Of a DNA stretch of 64,000 nucleotides, positions 46,326 to 55,109 are shown piece by piece. This stretch comes from Phascolarctos cinereus (lineage: Eukaryota > Chordata > Mammalia > Diprotodontia > Phascolarctidae). The notes under the pieces are model-generated. The model was not told where the DNA came from. It saw only the letters and a list, made by a program, of their open reading frames with translations, and did no database searches. Position 1 is the stretch's first letter, and each line of letters opens with the position of its first letter. Location: contig NW_018344215.1 of the NCBI RefSeq assembly GCF_002099425.1, forward strand, positions 868,001 through 932,000. Reading direction: 5' to 3'. The translations under genes and the position numbers were made by a program.

Positions 46326-47345
46326 CGTGATCTAGAGAGCTGGAAAGCACCTCCGAGCTCCTCAATTCCCCCAACTTCACGTCGGACACCGGAGACCGGC
46401 GGGGGAGGGCGACACCGGTCAGTGACAGCCCAGGGGCGGGAAGGTCGCTGTGAAGCGCAGGCCTGGGCGGACCTTAGCTAGAGCCCCGGAGAACCGCGGG
46501 CAAGGCCAGGACCGGGCCGGTGCCCGTGTCCGCGTCTGTCCCGGCCAGCCCGGCGTCCTCGGCACACGAGCCCTCAGTGGCCGGTCCCGGCCTCGCTCGG
46601 CCCTCGGTGAACTGAAGCATCTCCCGGCCGGCGCGAGGGTCTGAGGAAGCCGGCCACCCCGGATGCCCCGCCGCCGGTCCCGGGGCCGCCGTCCCCCCGC
46701 CCAAGGTCGCGGAGGGGGAGGGGAGGGAGGAGCGGCCGCCCTACCTGCCGGCTCGGGCTCCGGGCGGCCCGGGTGCAGCTGCGCCCAGAGGCCCCGTGCG
46801 AAGGCCACGGCGCTGTCCACGCAGCGCGGCTTGGAGCTGGACACGAGGCGCACGCGGGCCAGGCCGGCGCGGCCCAGCAGCGGCGGGAAGCGCGCGGCCA
46901 GGCGGGCGGCCAGCTGGCGCATGTCGCGCCGGCCCTTGTCCACCAGCTGCCCGTCCATCCAGTCCTCGTAGGCCAGCGGCCAGCGCGCCAGCGCGCCCGC
47001 CAGGCCCGGCCCCGGCGGCCCGGCGCGGAGCAGCAGCCCGTGCAGCGCCCGCAGGCGGCCCACCTGCTTGGCCGTGGGGTAGCGGGTGCCGTGGCGCACC
47101 AGGGCCACGAGCTGCAGCGGCGCGCACGACCCCGCGGGGCCCAGCCCCGGCCCCGGCCGCGGCCTCGCCACATCCTCGTAGCGGCTCTTGGTGCCGAAGT
47201 ACGCGCTCAGCGCCGACGCGCGGCCCGCGGGCGCCCGCTCCGCCAGGGCGCAGGCCGCCACGCAGGCGAGCAGGACGGCGGCGCCCGGGACCCCGAGCCC
47301 CCAGCGCAGCAGCAGCCGCCGCTGCCGCCGCCTCAGGGGGAGCAT
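24105..47345 (-). CDS. MINPP1: MINPP1, multiple inositol polyphosphate phosphatase 1 (five coding exons, whole gene)
   Basis: Coding exons are 47345-46745 (601 bp), 39991-39794 (198), 34311-34214 (98), 32269-32136 (134) and 24501-24105 (397), giving 1428 nt or 475 residues plus stop. All introns are GT/AG with phases 1, 1, 0 and 2, and the joined frame is open throughout. I recognise the protein from its close match to the human MINPP1 sequence I know (487 residues). It is a clade-2 histidine phosphatase of the ER lumen that removes phosphates from InsP6, InsP5 and InsP4 and is reported to act on 2,3-bisphosphoglycerate. Visible marks are a basic then hydrophobic N-terminus (about residues 11-35), the catalytic RHGTRYP at 84-90 (nucleophile His85), HAE at 358-360 (proton donor region) and the terminal SDEL (472-475), an ER-retrieval signal. 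No frameshift or missing key residue is seen. The promoter is a CpG island, as expected of a housekeeping gene. Identity is certain; species-level details are not. Confidence 0.97.
24895..25018 (+). repeat. MIR-like SINE fragment
   Basis: ggggccttgggcctcagttt then ctcatctataaaaagaagag is the MIR core; MINPP1 intron 4. Confidence 0.6.
25019..25910. other. MINPP1 intron 4, nothing recognised
   Basis: No exon, RNA or repeat supported here. Confidence 0.4.
25911..26090 (+). repeat. Unassigned ~180-bp dispersed repeat, copy B
   Basis: Direct full-length match to 640-820. It is less decayed-looking and also carries a short open frame. Confidence 0.75.
26110..26410 (+). repeat. L2 LINE 3' fragment
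   Basis: ccttgtattttaacttcttt, tagaatgtaagctccatgta and tgtatccccagaacaacag follow the L2 3' order. Confidence 0.65.
26411..28189. other. MINPP1 intron 4, mostly unique
   Basis: A short L1-type tail (gatatatttggaaatgaagg) is at about 27012-27065. Otherwise I recognise nothing. Confidence 0.4.
28190..28255 (+). repeat. MIR 5' fragment
   Basis: agtggcatttacacagcagt then tttaaggtttgcaatgtgcc resembles the MIR 5' part. Confidence 0.5.
28650..28860 (+). repeat. MIR SINE
   Basis: agacctgagttcaaaccagc, ttactagctgtgtgatcctg, tcagtttccttatctgtgaa and aggattgttgtaaggataga: full MIR order. Confidence 0.8.
28985..29145 (-). mobile_element. L1 fragments, antisense
   Basis: ctattctcctggttctgctc matches the L1 segment at 14728-14750; a second small piece follows at 29111-29145. 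Confidence 0.6.
29146..30029. other. MINPP1 intron 4, nothing recognised
   Basis: Moderately GC-rich 29400-29780, where several short frames overlap by composition only. Confidence 0.4.
30030..30190 (+). repeat. MIR SINE
   Basis: gcactgggtttggcgccaga, gaactagattcaaatcgtgg and cttcctcatctgtgaaagga match MIR. Confidence 0.7.
30390..30545 (+). repeat. MIR-like fragment
   Basis: acaatggatgcctcataaag region, then cattgtacagatgaggaaac and tgagccccaggcaggctaac, the MIR core. Confidence 0.5.
30546..31364. other. MINPP1 intron 4, nothing recognised
   Basis: The 201-residue frame at 30770-31375 is the longest here. It has no recognisable domain, runs into the SINE at 31365 and is antisense to MINPP1; I treat it as chance. 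Confidence 0.4.
31365..31552 (+). repeat. WSINE1-like SINE with (AAT)n tail
   Basis: Starts ggggcagctaggtggcacag; the tail has grown into an AAT microsatellite (31508-31552). Confidence 0.9.
31694..31858. repeat. Pyrimidine-rich (TCTG/TCTC) simple repeat
   Basis: C/T-dominated tract of tctg and tctc units in intron 4. Confidence 0.85.
32136..32269 (-). CDS. MINPP1: MINPP1 coding exon 4
   Basis: This 134-bp exon runs from acceptor acacttccag to donor AAAG|GTAAGT (phase 0 in, phase 2 out). It encodes [18 protein letters not shown], then [19 protein letters not shown] and AVEQRQ, colinear with the human protein. The cysteine in SRSSC is conserved. No long open frame marks it on its own, so it rests on the homologous peptide and the two clean splice sites. 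Confidence 0.95.
32270..33475. other. MINPP1 intron 3, 5' part, nothing recognised
   Basis: No supported RNA or coding feature between exon 4 and the L1 fragment. Confidence 0.4.
33476..33965 (+). mobile_element. L1 LINE 3' fragment
   Basis: The frame 33486-33722 reads [20 protein letters not shown] and YSCAIRTDE, the C-terminal L1 ORF2 motif, followed by 3' UTR. It lies in MINPP1 intron 3, opposite in orientation to the gene. Confidence 0.85.
34214..34311 (-). CDS. MINPP1: MINPP1 coding exon 3
   Basis: This 98-bp exon runs from acceptor tttcaccag to donor CAG|GTAAGT and enters in phase 1, leaving in phase 0. It encodes [19 protein letters not shown] and [13 protein letters not shown], which match the human residues around LIQVAFFTCSFDLAIKG and [12 protein letters not shown]. 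It was too short to stand out as an open frame by itself; I placed it from the conserved peptide and the splice sites. Confidence 0.95.
34380..34460 (+). repeat. MIR/L3 tail fragment
   Basis: ctcctttccttccagttctg then aaattctatgattctgtgag is the common MIR/CR1-type tail. Confidence 0.5.
34620..34715 (+). repeat. GA-rich simple repeat
   Basis: Purine-only run of gaga, ggga and gagg units; the arginine/glycine-rich frame across it is an artefact. Confidence 0.85.
34716..35737. other. MINPP1 intron 2, AT-rich; one unexplained 105-codon frame
   Basis: The + frame at 35431-35748 ([20 protein letters not shown]...) is open in AT-rich DNA and ends inside the adjoining SINE. I do not recognise it. 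Most of it is not repeat-like, but its sequence shows no family motif. Confidence 0.35.
35738..35888 (+). repeat. WSINE1-like SINE
   Basis: Starts ggggcagctaggtggcgcag and ends in a pure A-run; flanked by similar aaagatctct / aaaggatctct, a likely target-site duplication. Confidence 0.9.
36178..36350. mobile_element. Probable hAT-type transposon, second copy
   Basis: ctcaaatagaaacagaggga, ctgtggccccctgttttctt and gagacccggttcaggcgc follow the order of 17818-18146. Confidence 0.5.
36351..37619. other. MINPP1 intron 2, nothing recognised
   Basis: No supported exon, RNA or repeat. Confidence 0.4.
37620..39255 (+). mobile_element. L2-like LINE, sense, decayed
   Basis: A long C/T-biased stretch with L2 3' phrases: aaggcctggctcaggtgcca, ccaggcagccttcccacatt, acctgtgcacttagcat, and at the end gcaaggactatcttatttat and aataagggttcaatagatg. 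Several small frames reflect the decayed ORF2. It may be two overlapping L2 copies. Confidence 0.6.
39420..39680 (+). pseudogene. 7SL (signal recognition particle) RNA pseudogene
   Basis: cctgtagtcccaggtaccaa, ggaagctcaggctaaaggat, ttgacctttggagttctgag, acaaagttcagcagcttaac and attaatatagtgaggggcc follow 7SL RNA in order, as do gttgctcagggtgaaa and ccagcctaggaaagatcc near the end. About 260 of the usual 300 nt are present, starting close to the functional 5' end and followed by an A-rich stretch, as in retrotransposed copies. Many substitutions make it old. It lies in MINPP1 intron 2, antisense to the gene and about 110 bp from exon 2. Known function of the parent: RNA scaffold of the SRP. 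Confidence 0.75.
39794..39991 (-). CDS. MINPP1: MINPP1 coding exon 2
   Basis: The exon starts after the acceptor ctctttcag (39992 onward) and ends at donor CAG|GTAAGG, keeping phase 1 on both sides. It encodes residues 201-267, including [19 protein letters not shown] and QVPISDLNA, both near-identical to mammalian MINPP1. This is the helical part of the phosphatase fold between the two catalytic motifs. A decayed 7SL RNA copy lies only about 110 bp further along intron 2 (39420-39680). Confidence 0.95.
40000..40685. other. MINPP1 intron 1, nothing recognised
   Basis: AT-rich DNA beside exon 2 with no supported feature. Confidence 0.4.
40686..42440 (+). mobile_element. L1 LINE, 5'-truncated, with a SINE inserted in its 3' UTR
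   Basis: Colinear with 8230-9817: [20 protein letters not shown] and [20 protein letters not shown] (41356-41544) are L1 ORF2 C-terminal region. Stops and frameshifts are numerous. The 3' end (tgtttttacatgtaattgga) is split by the SINE at 42234-42385. Confidence 0.93.
42234..42385 (+). repeat. WSINE1-like SINE with 13-bp target-site duplication
   Basis: Flanked by aaaaattgttttt at 42221-42233 and 42386-42398. The perfect duplication shows insertion into the already resident L1. Confidence 0.92.
42755..42855 (+). repeat. L2 3' fragment
   Basis: acgctttttatgtgccaggc then actatgctaagctccaatga is L2-type. Confidence 0.6.
42955..43036 (+). repeat. Short tandem duplication
   Basis: gtgagaaaactttattcaat and its partial repeat gtgagaaaactttattgcat, with ttcaattatagg also repeated. 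Confidence 0.7.
43330..44625 (+). mobile_element. L2-like LINE segments
   Basis: 43380-43975 is C/T-biased with L2 ORF2-like phrasing (accatatcattcaactgaaa). 43975-44600 has the L2 3' order: gccaagcactgtgctaaaca, ggagccactgaaatgtattg, gaagatcactttgacagct. Confidence 0.55.
44640..44780 (+). mobile_element. L1 3' tail fragment
   Basis: ggaactcaaaatcttatgga then aatgaatgttgaaaactaaa is the marsupial L1 3' end. Confidence 0.75.
44869..44938 (-). pseudogene. tRNA-like fossil (tRNA-Lys-related)
   Basis: On the minus strand a 70-nt unit has perfectly paired 7-bp ends, TTTCAGC and GCTGAAA. Its A-box-like GGCTAGCTCAGT and the later GGGTCATGGGTTCA closely follow tRNA-Lys(CTT). The anticodon position reads GTG, and the D- and T-stems do not pair well, so it is not a working tRNA. 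It may be a tRNA pseudogene or the head of a tRNA-derived SINE. Confidence 0.4.
45240..45365 (+). repeat. MIR SINE fragment
   Basis: ctgaggcaggtgacttcaca then agtttctacatctgtaaaat is MIR core. Confidence 0.6.
45711..45932 (+). repeat. Diverged tandem duplication of ~110 bp
   Basis: 45711-45822 and 45823-45932 align end to end: gggatcatagatttaaact against gagatcataggtccaaagt, then the shared tcatctgtaaaatg and atcacat/accacat blocks. Each unit carries a MIR-like core. Confidence 0.75.
46243..46323 (+). repeat. Compound (GACA)n-(CA)n microsatellite
   Basis: About 11 gaca units run straight into about 18 ca units, in MINPP1 intron 1, some 420 bp from the exon-1 donor. Confidence 0.97.
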
Positions 47346-47640
47346 CGCGACCGGCCTCGATCCGCCGCACCGCCACTTCCGCGGGGCGGGGCGGGCCTTC
47401 CGGGCCCGGGGCCAACCGGCTCCGCCTTGGGCTACACAGGCGCGGCTGCTGGCGCAGGCGCAGAGGCGGACGCGGGCGGCCCGAGATCTGCGGCGTTAGC
47501 CCCGCCCCCCGAGAGCAGCAGCGTTGGCCCCCCCCCCGTGCCCGCCCCCCCCAGCTCTGCAGCATCAGCCCCGTCCCCGCCTCGCGCAGGCTCTTTTAGG
47601 TGGGACGGGCCGGGGGCCCCCGCTGTGTTCTCTGTCTAGG
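46390..47640 (-). promoter_or_regulatory. MINPP1: CpG island and promoter of MINPP1
   Basis: GC content and CpG density rise sharply here, spanning exon 1 and about 300 bp upstream of the ATG. No TATA box is evident. The upstream part has GC boxes (ggggcggggcggg near 47382-47394) and an NRF1-like ggcgcaggcgca at 47451-47462. These features suit a CpG-island promoter with dispersed starts; the exact start site cannot be read from the sequence. Confidence 0.75.
46745..47345 (-). CDS. MINPP1: MINPP1 coding exon 1 (signal sequence and RHG catalytic motif)
   Basis: The ATG is at 47343-47345 and the donor CAG|GTAGGG ends the exon at 46745 (phase 1). It encodes residues 1-200 and the first base of codon 201. 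The N-terminus [10 protein letters not shown] is followed by a leucine/alanine-rich hydrophobic run to about residue 35, which fits a signal peptide or anchor. The histidine-phosphatase motif RHGTRYP is encoded around 47076-47096. Downstream, [19 protein letters not shown] and SSSKPRC match the family. The exon is extremely GC-rich, so several other frames are open over the same DNA; these are shadows. I chose this start because it is the only ATG upstream of the signal region, and the GC-rich sequence beyond it shows no in-frame homology. Confidence 0.96.
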
Positions 47641-48215
47641 ACTCTTTCCCTCTCTCCCCCCCACTCCCCACTCACACATAAGCTCTTGGAACCAAAGCCC
47701 GTCGAGTCTGTCTTTGGAGCTCCGTGGCTGGCTACAGTGCCTGGCACAGAGCAGTGTTTGCTGAATGAATGACCCCGAGGGAAGTCCTGGGATTTAGAGC
47801 AGCAGGAAGTCCCAGGGAGCCGGCGAGGATGGCTGGTGCCTCGTCTGCTTCATCGCACTGGATTCTCCCGATTCTGGGATGGAGCTTCGTTGTTCTTGTT
47901 GACGACCGAGCCTGTGGTTTCGTCCCTGTGGGCAGCACCCGGGGAGGAACACCCCTGACCCTTGAAGACCCGCACCTGCTCTGCAGTTTCATCTCAGAGA
48001 ACTGCAGGTAACATCATCATCGCCATTTTACAGATGAGGAAACTGAGGTTCAAAGAAGGGACCCAACCGTCTCCTTATAGCTGTCTGTGGCAGATTCAAA
48101 CACAGGCCTTCCTGACTCCAAGTTTGCCACTCACCGTCTCGCCGTACCAACTTACCTGGTACAGGCATACTTTGCCTCATTTTATTCATGGGCAAAGGTC
48201 AGAGGAACACCACAT
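47641..48215. other. Upstream flank of MINPP1, nothing coding
   Basis: An L2-type end (gctacagtgcctggcacaga) is at 47731-47770 and a MIR core (ttttacagatgaggaaactg) near 48030. Otherwise unique. Confidence 0.45.
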
Positions 48216-48400
48216 TGCAACATAAAGCACTCTGAAATCAGGAGTCAGGGAACCTGGGTTCAAATCCTAGCTTTGCTACTTGTATGACCTCCTCCCGCAA
48301 GATCCTTCGTGCCTCTGGGCCTCTGTGTCCTGTGTCAAATGAAGAGGTTGGATTGTATATCCTCTGAGATCCTTTCAGGATTTAAAATCTACGAACTCTG
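48216..48400 (+). repeat. MIR SINE
   Basis: gggaacctgggttcaaatcc, ctttgctacttgtatgacct and gaggttggattgtatatcct follow MIR. Confidence 0.7.
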
Positions 48401-48900
48401 CAAGGTTATACCACTACTAAAAGAGAGTATCTGAATTTGAATCCAAGTTTCCTGGCTCCAAATCCGCTTGGGATCTAGATCAGGAAGGGAGCTTAGAGAC
48501 CGCTACCCCAATCATTTCAGAGGTGAAGCTGAGACCCATTGAGAGAAGCATGGCAAGTTAGCAAGCATGTGCCGCACACAGTACTAAGTCCTGGAAATAC
48601 AAACCGAAGCAGAAAGAATGAGAAGCCTGCGTTCTGAGGGAAAAAGACAACGTGTGTACACACGCACAAAAGGAAATGGGGTTACCCACCCCAGGTCATG
48701 GCAGAGAAAGTCTGGGGACTCAGGAGTGCAGGCTAGACTGGAATGAAGAGCTGGCTAGTCTGGATATCTTCCTCAAAGGGAGGATCTGGGAAGAACCAGC
48801 CGTTCACAGCTTGGAAGAGGCCACAAGGCCAAGATGGTCCTGTTTGATTTGTAAAGAAGTTGCTGTGGCGGGGAAAAGTCTGGACAGTTAGGGGTGCAGC
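48401..48900. other. Intergenic, nothing certain
   Basis: A weak MIR-like phrase near 48420-48540; no gene. Confidence 0.4.
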
Positions 48901-49090
48901 CTGCAGTGGCTGGAACCCAGGCTGTGGAATCAGAGACACTCATTCAGATCTTGATTGCCATACTGAGTCTGTGGCCATGGCCAAGTCACCTTTCCTCTCT
49001 GGGCCTCAGCTTCCTCATCTGTGAAATGGGTAGGTTGGATTTCATGATCTCTGAGGTTCCTTTCAGCTGTAAAGCTATGATCCTCTGGAC
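48901..49090 (+). repeat. MIR SINE
   Basis: ctgtggccatggccaagtca, cctcatctgtgaaatgggta and ctgaggttcctttcagctgt match MIR. Confidence 0.75.
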
Positions 49091-50065
49091 TGTGCAGGGT
49101 AATCTGGGAGTAAGTGGCAGGATGGCTCACTGTACTCTGCCTCTCATAATCCAACCCACATGATAGAGACTTGGCTGTAGATTAGTGTGGGAACCAGCCG
49201 AAAATGTAACTGGAAAATATTCAACAAAATACATGAAAATACAACAAAACACAGATCACATTAATATATGGTTTTCCAAGTCATTATGTACCCTCAGGGA
49301 TCTTTGAACAGCCCATTTCTATTTGAATTTGACACCACTGCTCTAGAGCAACCTTGCCTTATTGTAAGACCATTAAACAAGTTGCCACTAGTGAGGTCTA
49401 AGATTTATCCCATCTTCTGGTTTTTAGCACAAGACAAATGTCTGAATATCTCTGTGCTATGAAGCTAGATGAAACATGAATCTGCATGCCATGGGGACAG
49501 AGCAGGCAGGCAGATGTTGGGAGTGAGCCCACTGCATTGGCACATGGACGGTGAGGCGGGGGATACAGTGGAGAGAGCCTTACTCACTTCTTTCCTCGAC
49601 AGTCTCCCTGTAACAAGCCAAAGTGAGACAGTATACATTTGTTATTATGGTGAGGCTCACTGGGAACAAGAAGCTGTGGAAACAACGTTGGTGGGACATT
49701 GGTTACTTTGACATCCAAGTCTTCACTATTACAGAGGGTTAAGCTGGAAGTACTGAAGGAAACAGGGAGGGGACAGGCCCTGAGAACAGCCTCAGGCTTT
49801 TAATAGCAAGTGATTTGAAATATACTATTACATATGTTATATGAAAAATCTCAGGTTTTCTAACTGTCTGCTCATGCACAATGTGAGTACCTTTTTTATC
49901 TTGTCACAGATTAAAGGAACAAAAGGTTTTGAGCTGAACGTGAACCCCAGAGAGCAGCTGGGTCTAGAGAAGATCCTAGAGAGATGACTGGCTGTCATTT
50001 AACACAGCCCTGTCGGTCTATGGATCAGGAAACAGAGACTCAGAGACAGGAAATGAACTCTCCAG
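49091..50065. other. Intergenic, nothing recognised
   Basis: Short frames only, none with a motif. Confidence 0.4.
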
Positions 50066-50296
50066 GGTTGTTCAGGCCTGTTCAACTCTTCATGACCCCC
50101 ATTTGGGGTTCAGATACTGGAGTGGTTTGCCATTTCCTTCTCCAGTTCATTTTACAGAGAAGGAAACTGAGTCAAACAGAGGTAAGTGATTTTCCCAGGG
50201 TCACACTGCTAGTAAGCATCTGAGGCCATACTTGGACTCAGGTTTTCCTAACTCCAGGCTAGGAACTCCATCCACCAAGCCACCTAGCTGCCCAAC
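50066..50296 (+). repeat. MAR1-type CORE-SINE
   Basis: cctgttcaactcttcatgac, gtggtttgccatttccttct, ggaaactgagtcaaacagag and gccacctagctgccc in family order. Confidence 0.85.
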
Positions 50297-50387
50297 GTTA
50301 CATACCTAATAATGATACAGATCAGAACCCTGATCTTCTAAGGAAAAGACTCCTGTTCTTTCCAAAGCATTGCCCTGAGCTGTTATG

Positions 50388-50546
50388 GCTTTTTTTTTTT
50401 TAGGCAATTGGGGTTAAGTGACTTGCCCAGAGTCACACAGCTAGTAAGTGTCAAGTGTTTGGTCTGAGGCAGGATTTGAACTCAGGTCCTCTTGACTTCA
50501 GGGCTGGTGCTCTAGCCACTTCACCACCTAGCTGCTCCCCTGCCGT
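50388..50546 (-). repeat. WSINE1-like SINE, antisense
   Basis: T-run, ggcaattggggttaagtgac and final accacctagctgctccc are the complement of the family. Confidence 0.85.
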
Positions 50547-51429
50547 GGTTTTTTTGTGACTGCTTCAAACTAAAACCAATAGTTTTGTCTCACAGACCAA
50601 CCCCTGGACCCCATGCCATCAAATGACCTAGGGCACAAAACCACTTAACTAACAAGTAACAATGTTTCCTCAATTTAATACCGTTTATATAACAAAGGCG
50701 GATTTGATTTGGTTTTAGCTGGGAAGGAGGATTTTAAGTAATGTACTAACTCAGATTCAAATATAGGGACTGACTTTGAAGAGATAGTGCACCAATCCTG
50801 CATCCCACTACGTCATTAAGTTAACATCTGTTCATCTCTTCCTCTAGGACCTAATCTAGCTGCCTGCTTTCTTCATTAACTACCTTATCACTGTATCCTA
50901 GACATTACCAAAACTAAAGCAGTGTGCCAATACAATGTTCCAGTTCCAACATGGTTAGTGCCAATTCCAAGCATTTTCTTGGTTGAGAATCATTTCAAAT
51001 TGGGCTCTAAACAAATAGGCCCTTCAGAGCCCTTTATGTTGAAGACTGCTATTGCCCAGGTAGTCAGAGTGATTTCCCTGGAGCCTTTTCCAAACTCGTC
51101 CTTCCTCAGCCACCCATTCCTTACCTTTACACTCTATAGACTAACAGCCATGATAGGATTCTCCACATTTTGCAGCTACTTCTAAGTGTTTCCTCCTTGA
51201 TAGCTCCAGCTCCAGTCCCTTGAAATCCCTAAGAGACACCAAGTGCTCCCAGATACTCACATGATGACAAACCACCTTCAGACACAACCATTCTCTGCTT
51301 CCTGGTTGCAAAAAAGGCAGCAGAGTGCCCAGATGAGGGCATGGACATGGAGAGGTTTATGGAGGTGAGTTCTTCACTCATTTCAGAGGGCATTCTCCAT
51401 TGGGATCAAAGGCAAGATTACATTTAGAG
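50547..51429. other. Intergenic, nothing recognised
   Basis: No supported feature. Confidence 0.4.
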
Positions 51430-52480
51430 CTTTCTATACAGGGCCCCATTTTCTCTATAGAATGTCTCACTTGATGATCTCATCAGCCCCATGGATTCAA
51501 TGACTGGCTCTATGCAAATGTTTCCCAGCTCTCCATCCACATCCAGGCATGATCTCCCTCCTAAACATCAGTTCCATATTACCAGCGGCCCTCTGGACAT
51601 CATGATCTGGTCCCAGGGACATCTCAAACCCAACATGGCCAGAGCAGAGCTCCTTCACTTTCCCACAAAACTCTTCCCTCTCTCTGTCTTTCCCATTACT
51701 GTCAAGGGCCCCAGTGTTCCTCCAGTCCCCAGAGCTCCTCACTCCAGCTCACCCCACCAATCCCATTCATTGGCCAATCATGTTTCTACCTTCACAACAT
51801 CTCTCATATACCCCCTCTCTCCTTCGACATTGCCGTCCCTCTAGGGCAGGCCATCATCGCCTCAAACCTGAACCACTGCAGCAGCCACTTTAAGCCATCT
51901 GCTACCCAACTGCCAAAATGATTTACCTAAACCACAGATCTGACCATGTCCCCTCCCTTACTCAGAAAACTCCAGTGACTCCCTATTACCTCCAGTATCC
52001 ACCAAATATAAAGTCATCTAGAATTTGAATCAATCAATCAATAAACATTTATTGAGTACCTACTATGTGCAAGGCACTGTGCTAAATGCTGGGGATACAA
52101 AAAGAGGCAAAAATAGTCTCTGTCCTCAAGGAGCTTACAATCTTCACTACTCAGCCCCCTCCGATTTTTTGTTTAGCCTTTTCTTCCCTCCATATCTTGC
52201 CGTTTCTTGAAAACCAGCACCATCTCCCACCTCTTCAACTTTGTCCTGGCTGTCTCTCATGCCTAGAATGTACCCCCCTCACCTCCAACACCAACTTTCC
52301 CGGGCTTCCTCAGATCCCACCTTCTGCCAGAGGCATTTCCTTCTCTCTTTGAAAGCTCTCAGCCTCATTCGAAGGTGAGCTCCTTCCTTGGGGACACCTG
52401 GTATTTTGGCCTTTTTTGGTGTCCCCAGCGAGTAGCACAGTGTCAGGTACTCATTCACTGGCTAACTTGCCTGTTTGGGA
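51430..52480 (+). mobile_element. L2 LINE 3' half, sense, with a nested L2/SINE segment
   Basis: ctctccatccacatccaggc, gggacatctcaaacccaaca, ctgaccatgtcccctccctt and actccagtgactccctatta are L2 ORF2 3' end. It is interrupted at about 52027-52145 by another L2 3' piece (aataaacatttattgagtac, aaggagcttacaatctt) and resumes to about 52480. Confidence 0.8.
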
Positions 52481-52832
52481 TTCCTTTGTCTCATTAAGTA
52501 TGTGCCCTTAGGGTGCTGTAAGGCTGACGTTTCCCATTTTTATATACACACTGCCCCACTCGACGTTTATTAAGCACCTATGTGTATGAGAGGCTAGATA
52601 ATGTAATGAATGGAGGCCTGACCTTCAAGTTGGCAAGATTTGCTTTCACTTCTTGCCTCTTCCCCATTACTTCATGGCTCTGGGCAATCTCTTGGTGTTC
52701 CAAGGAATTCTCAGTGACTGCAAGTTACAGAACTGTTCTGGGCTTCACTGGGGGGGAAAGAGAAGGGGAAGTTTCCTAAAGCATTCAAATCACAGGTCTA
52801 GGCCAAGTGTATGTGTGTATATGTGTGTGTGA

Positions 52833-53240
<408 letters not shown>

Positions 53241-53244
53241 AATG

Positions 53245-53300
53245 ATACAGAGACAAAAACTCAAACGATCCCTGCCCTCAAGGCACTTACATTCGGCCCT
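53245..53300 (+). repeat. L2 3' fragment
   Basis: cgatccctgccctcaaggca then cttacattc is the L2 'tccctgccctcaaggagctta' segment. Confidence 0.6.
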
Positions 53301-55090
53301 ATATCCTTTTTTGTACATGTCCCGTCTTTCCAGGATCAAGATTGGGAATTATTCTCCCATCCTATCATTGTGTCTGACAGTGGGTCATAGTGGCATTACA
53401 CATTCCTTATGTACTGACCTAAGCTACTTATTGGCATCCTCCATCACTCTACTGCCTCCGTCCATGGCACATCAACACAAATTGAGCTAACTAATAGCTT
53501 TCCAGGGTCCTGTGGTGACCTATTGGGAGCATTTAATATAGTCTACACACAGCTTTATGTCCTGAAAGACCTAGCCTAGATAACAGGCAAAGTCCAGGGA
53601 GCTCCAGAGAACAGATTCCTGAATAGAGCAATAGAACACTCTCTCTTTTAGTCCAGACTCAGAGGCTGAGGTGGATTTTGGCCTGACTAAGGCTAATTAT
53701 GTGACACATGACTTTGATCCTATTGATGCCTATCTCCCTTGGGCTATGGCTTCATCCACAGTGTCCTCCCTCCCTGTTGTGGTATTTTTATTTTCAGCCT
53801 CTAATTACATAATTAAGAGTTTAGGGGGAAATTGCTCACAGGAGAAGAGGAGGAGAAAAAAGGGCAAGAAGCAATGACCTATAGGAAGAAGAGTAGGTGC
53901 TGTATGTCTACCTCATATGTTTTTCATTATCCCACATTTCTGTTCAGGTTGAAAATGGGCAGTAAAGTGAATGACTAACAAGTGATGCAGATTCTCAGAT
54001 TTTTTTTAATGTGGTTATCTTAATATCCCAAGCCTCTTTCACAATTTTTCCATCATGCCAAGTTTGAAATAGTGAACCTGGATGGGATCACCTTTTTTTC
54101 TGCATGTACATTTTTAAATAGGTTCAGAGTTTGAGGAGCCGGGAATGGGGCTATGGTCCCCACCTCAGGATACATTTCTGTTTCTGCTTTCAAAACTACA
54201 AACATGAATCGATGCTAGAAAAACATCTGAATTGGTCTGTGTCATGGGAAATTTGGCACAGAGCCTTCTTCATTGTCTCACTGCAGCCACATGAGGCAAT
54301 CAGCTGTGCCGATGCCAAGGAGCAGGGAGGCTCTCTCTCTGCCTGCCCCACTAGTCTCCTGGTATTGCCAGGTGGGAAGTAGGTCCATGCAAGCAGAAAT
54401 TTGGGTCATTAGATAATAAGCCAAGATGTTGTTGGCTCCTGGCTCATCGATCTGGAAGGGACCTATGTCAAGGCTGAATTCCATATGTTACAGATGAGGA
54501 AATTGAGGTCAAGGGAAGATTAGATTTCTCCTCCAGATGCTGCCATGGTGGTGAAAACCCTGTGTCTAGGCATGGATGAGATCCCTACCTGCCCAGAAGC
54601 CCTTTCTATGATGTTTGTATGAAAAAGCTTCCCACTATTTGTGGGGCCCCTCCATGTTAGCCCTTCTTGCCAGAGCGCCTGGTGGAATTCCAGTCTTGCA
54701 CAGATCTATGGTAGGCCAGGAAATGGTGCTTCAGTGTGTCTTCAGGATGGTGCTTCTGAGCTGTCCTGTTCCTGGGCATTCTTCATCTAGGTCTTGCCAG
54801 GAGAGGAGTGTGGTAAGTGGCATGCAGCAGGAAGAGCCCTGAGCATCAAGTCAAGGGGGCCCGGGCTTCAGATCTCACCTTGAAACTTACTACCTTTGCA
54901 GCCAATGGGATTGGGCAAGGACTTCTTCAGCATCTGCTATCCTCCAGGCACTGGACTGGTCCTTGGAAGAGGCCTGAGCAGCTCCACCAACCCCATCCAC
55001 CAACGGATCAATCCCCACTGTAACCAGCCTGATAAGAAGTGAACCAGCTTGTCATCGGAGACTTCTCTGGCCTCTCAAATCAGCAGCGGA
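53301..55090. other. Intergenic, nothing recognised
   Basis: A MIR core (gttacagatgaggaaattga) lies near 54485-54510. No gene supported. Confidence 0.4.
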
Positions 55091-55109
55091 TTCTACTTCA
55101 GGCAGCTTT

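Noticed and set aside
46419-46744. Read-through of exon 1 to a 308-codon single-exon protein
   Set aside because: The donor at 46743-46744 and the phase-correct exon 2 show that this is intron sequence.
46573-47639. Several 199-288-codon frames on both strands over the MINPP1 exon 1 CpG island
   Set aside because: They are GC-composition shadows of exon 1; only the 47345 ATG frame matches a known protein and splices correctly.
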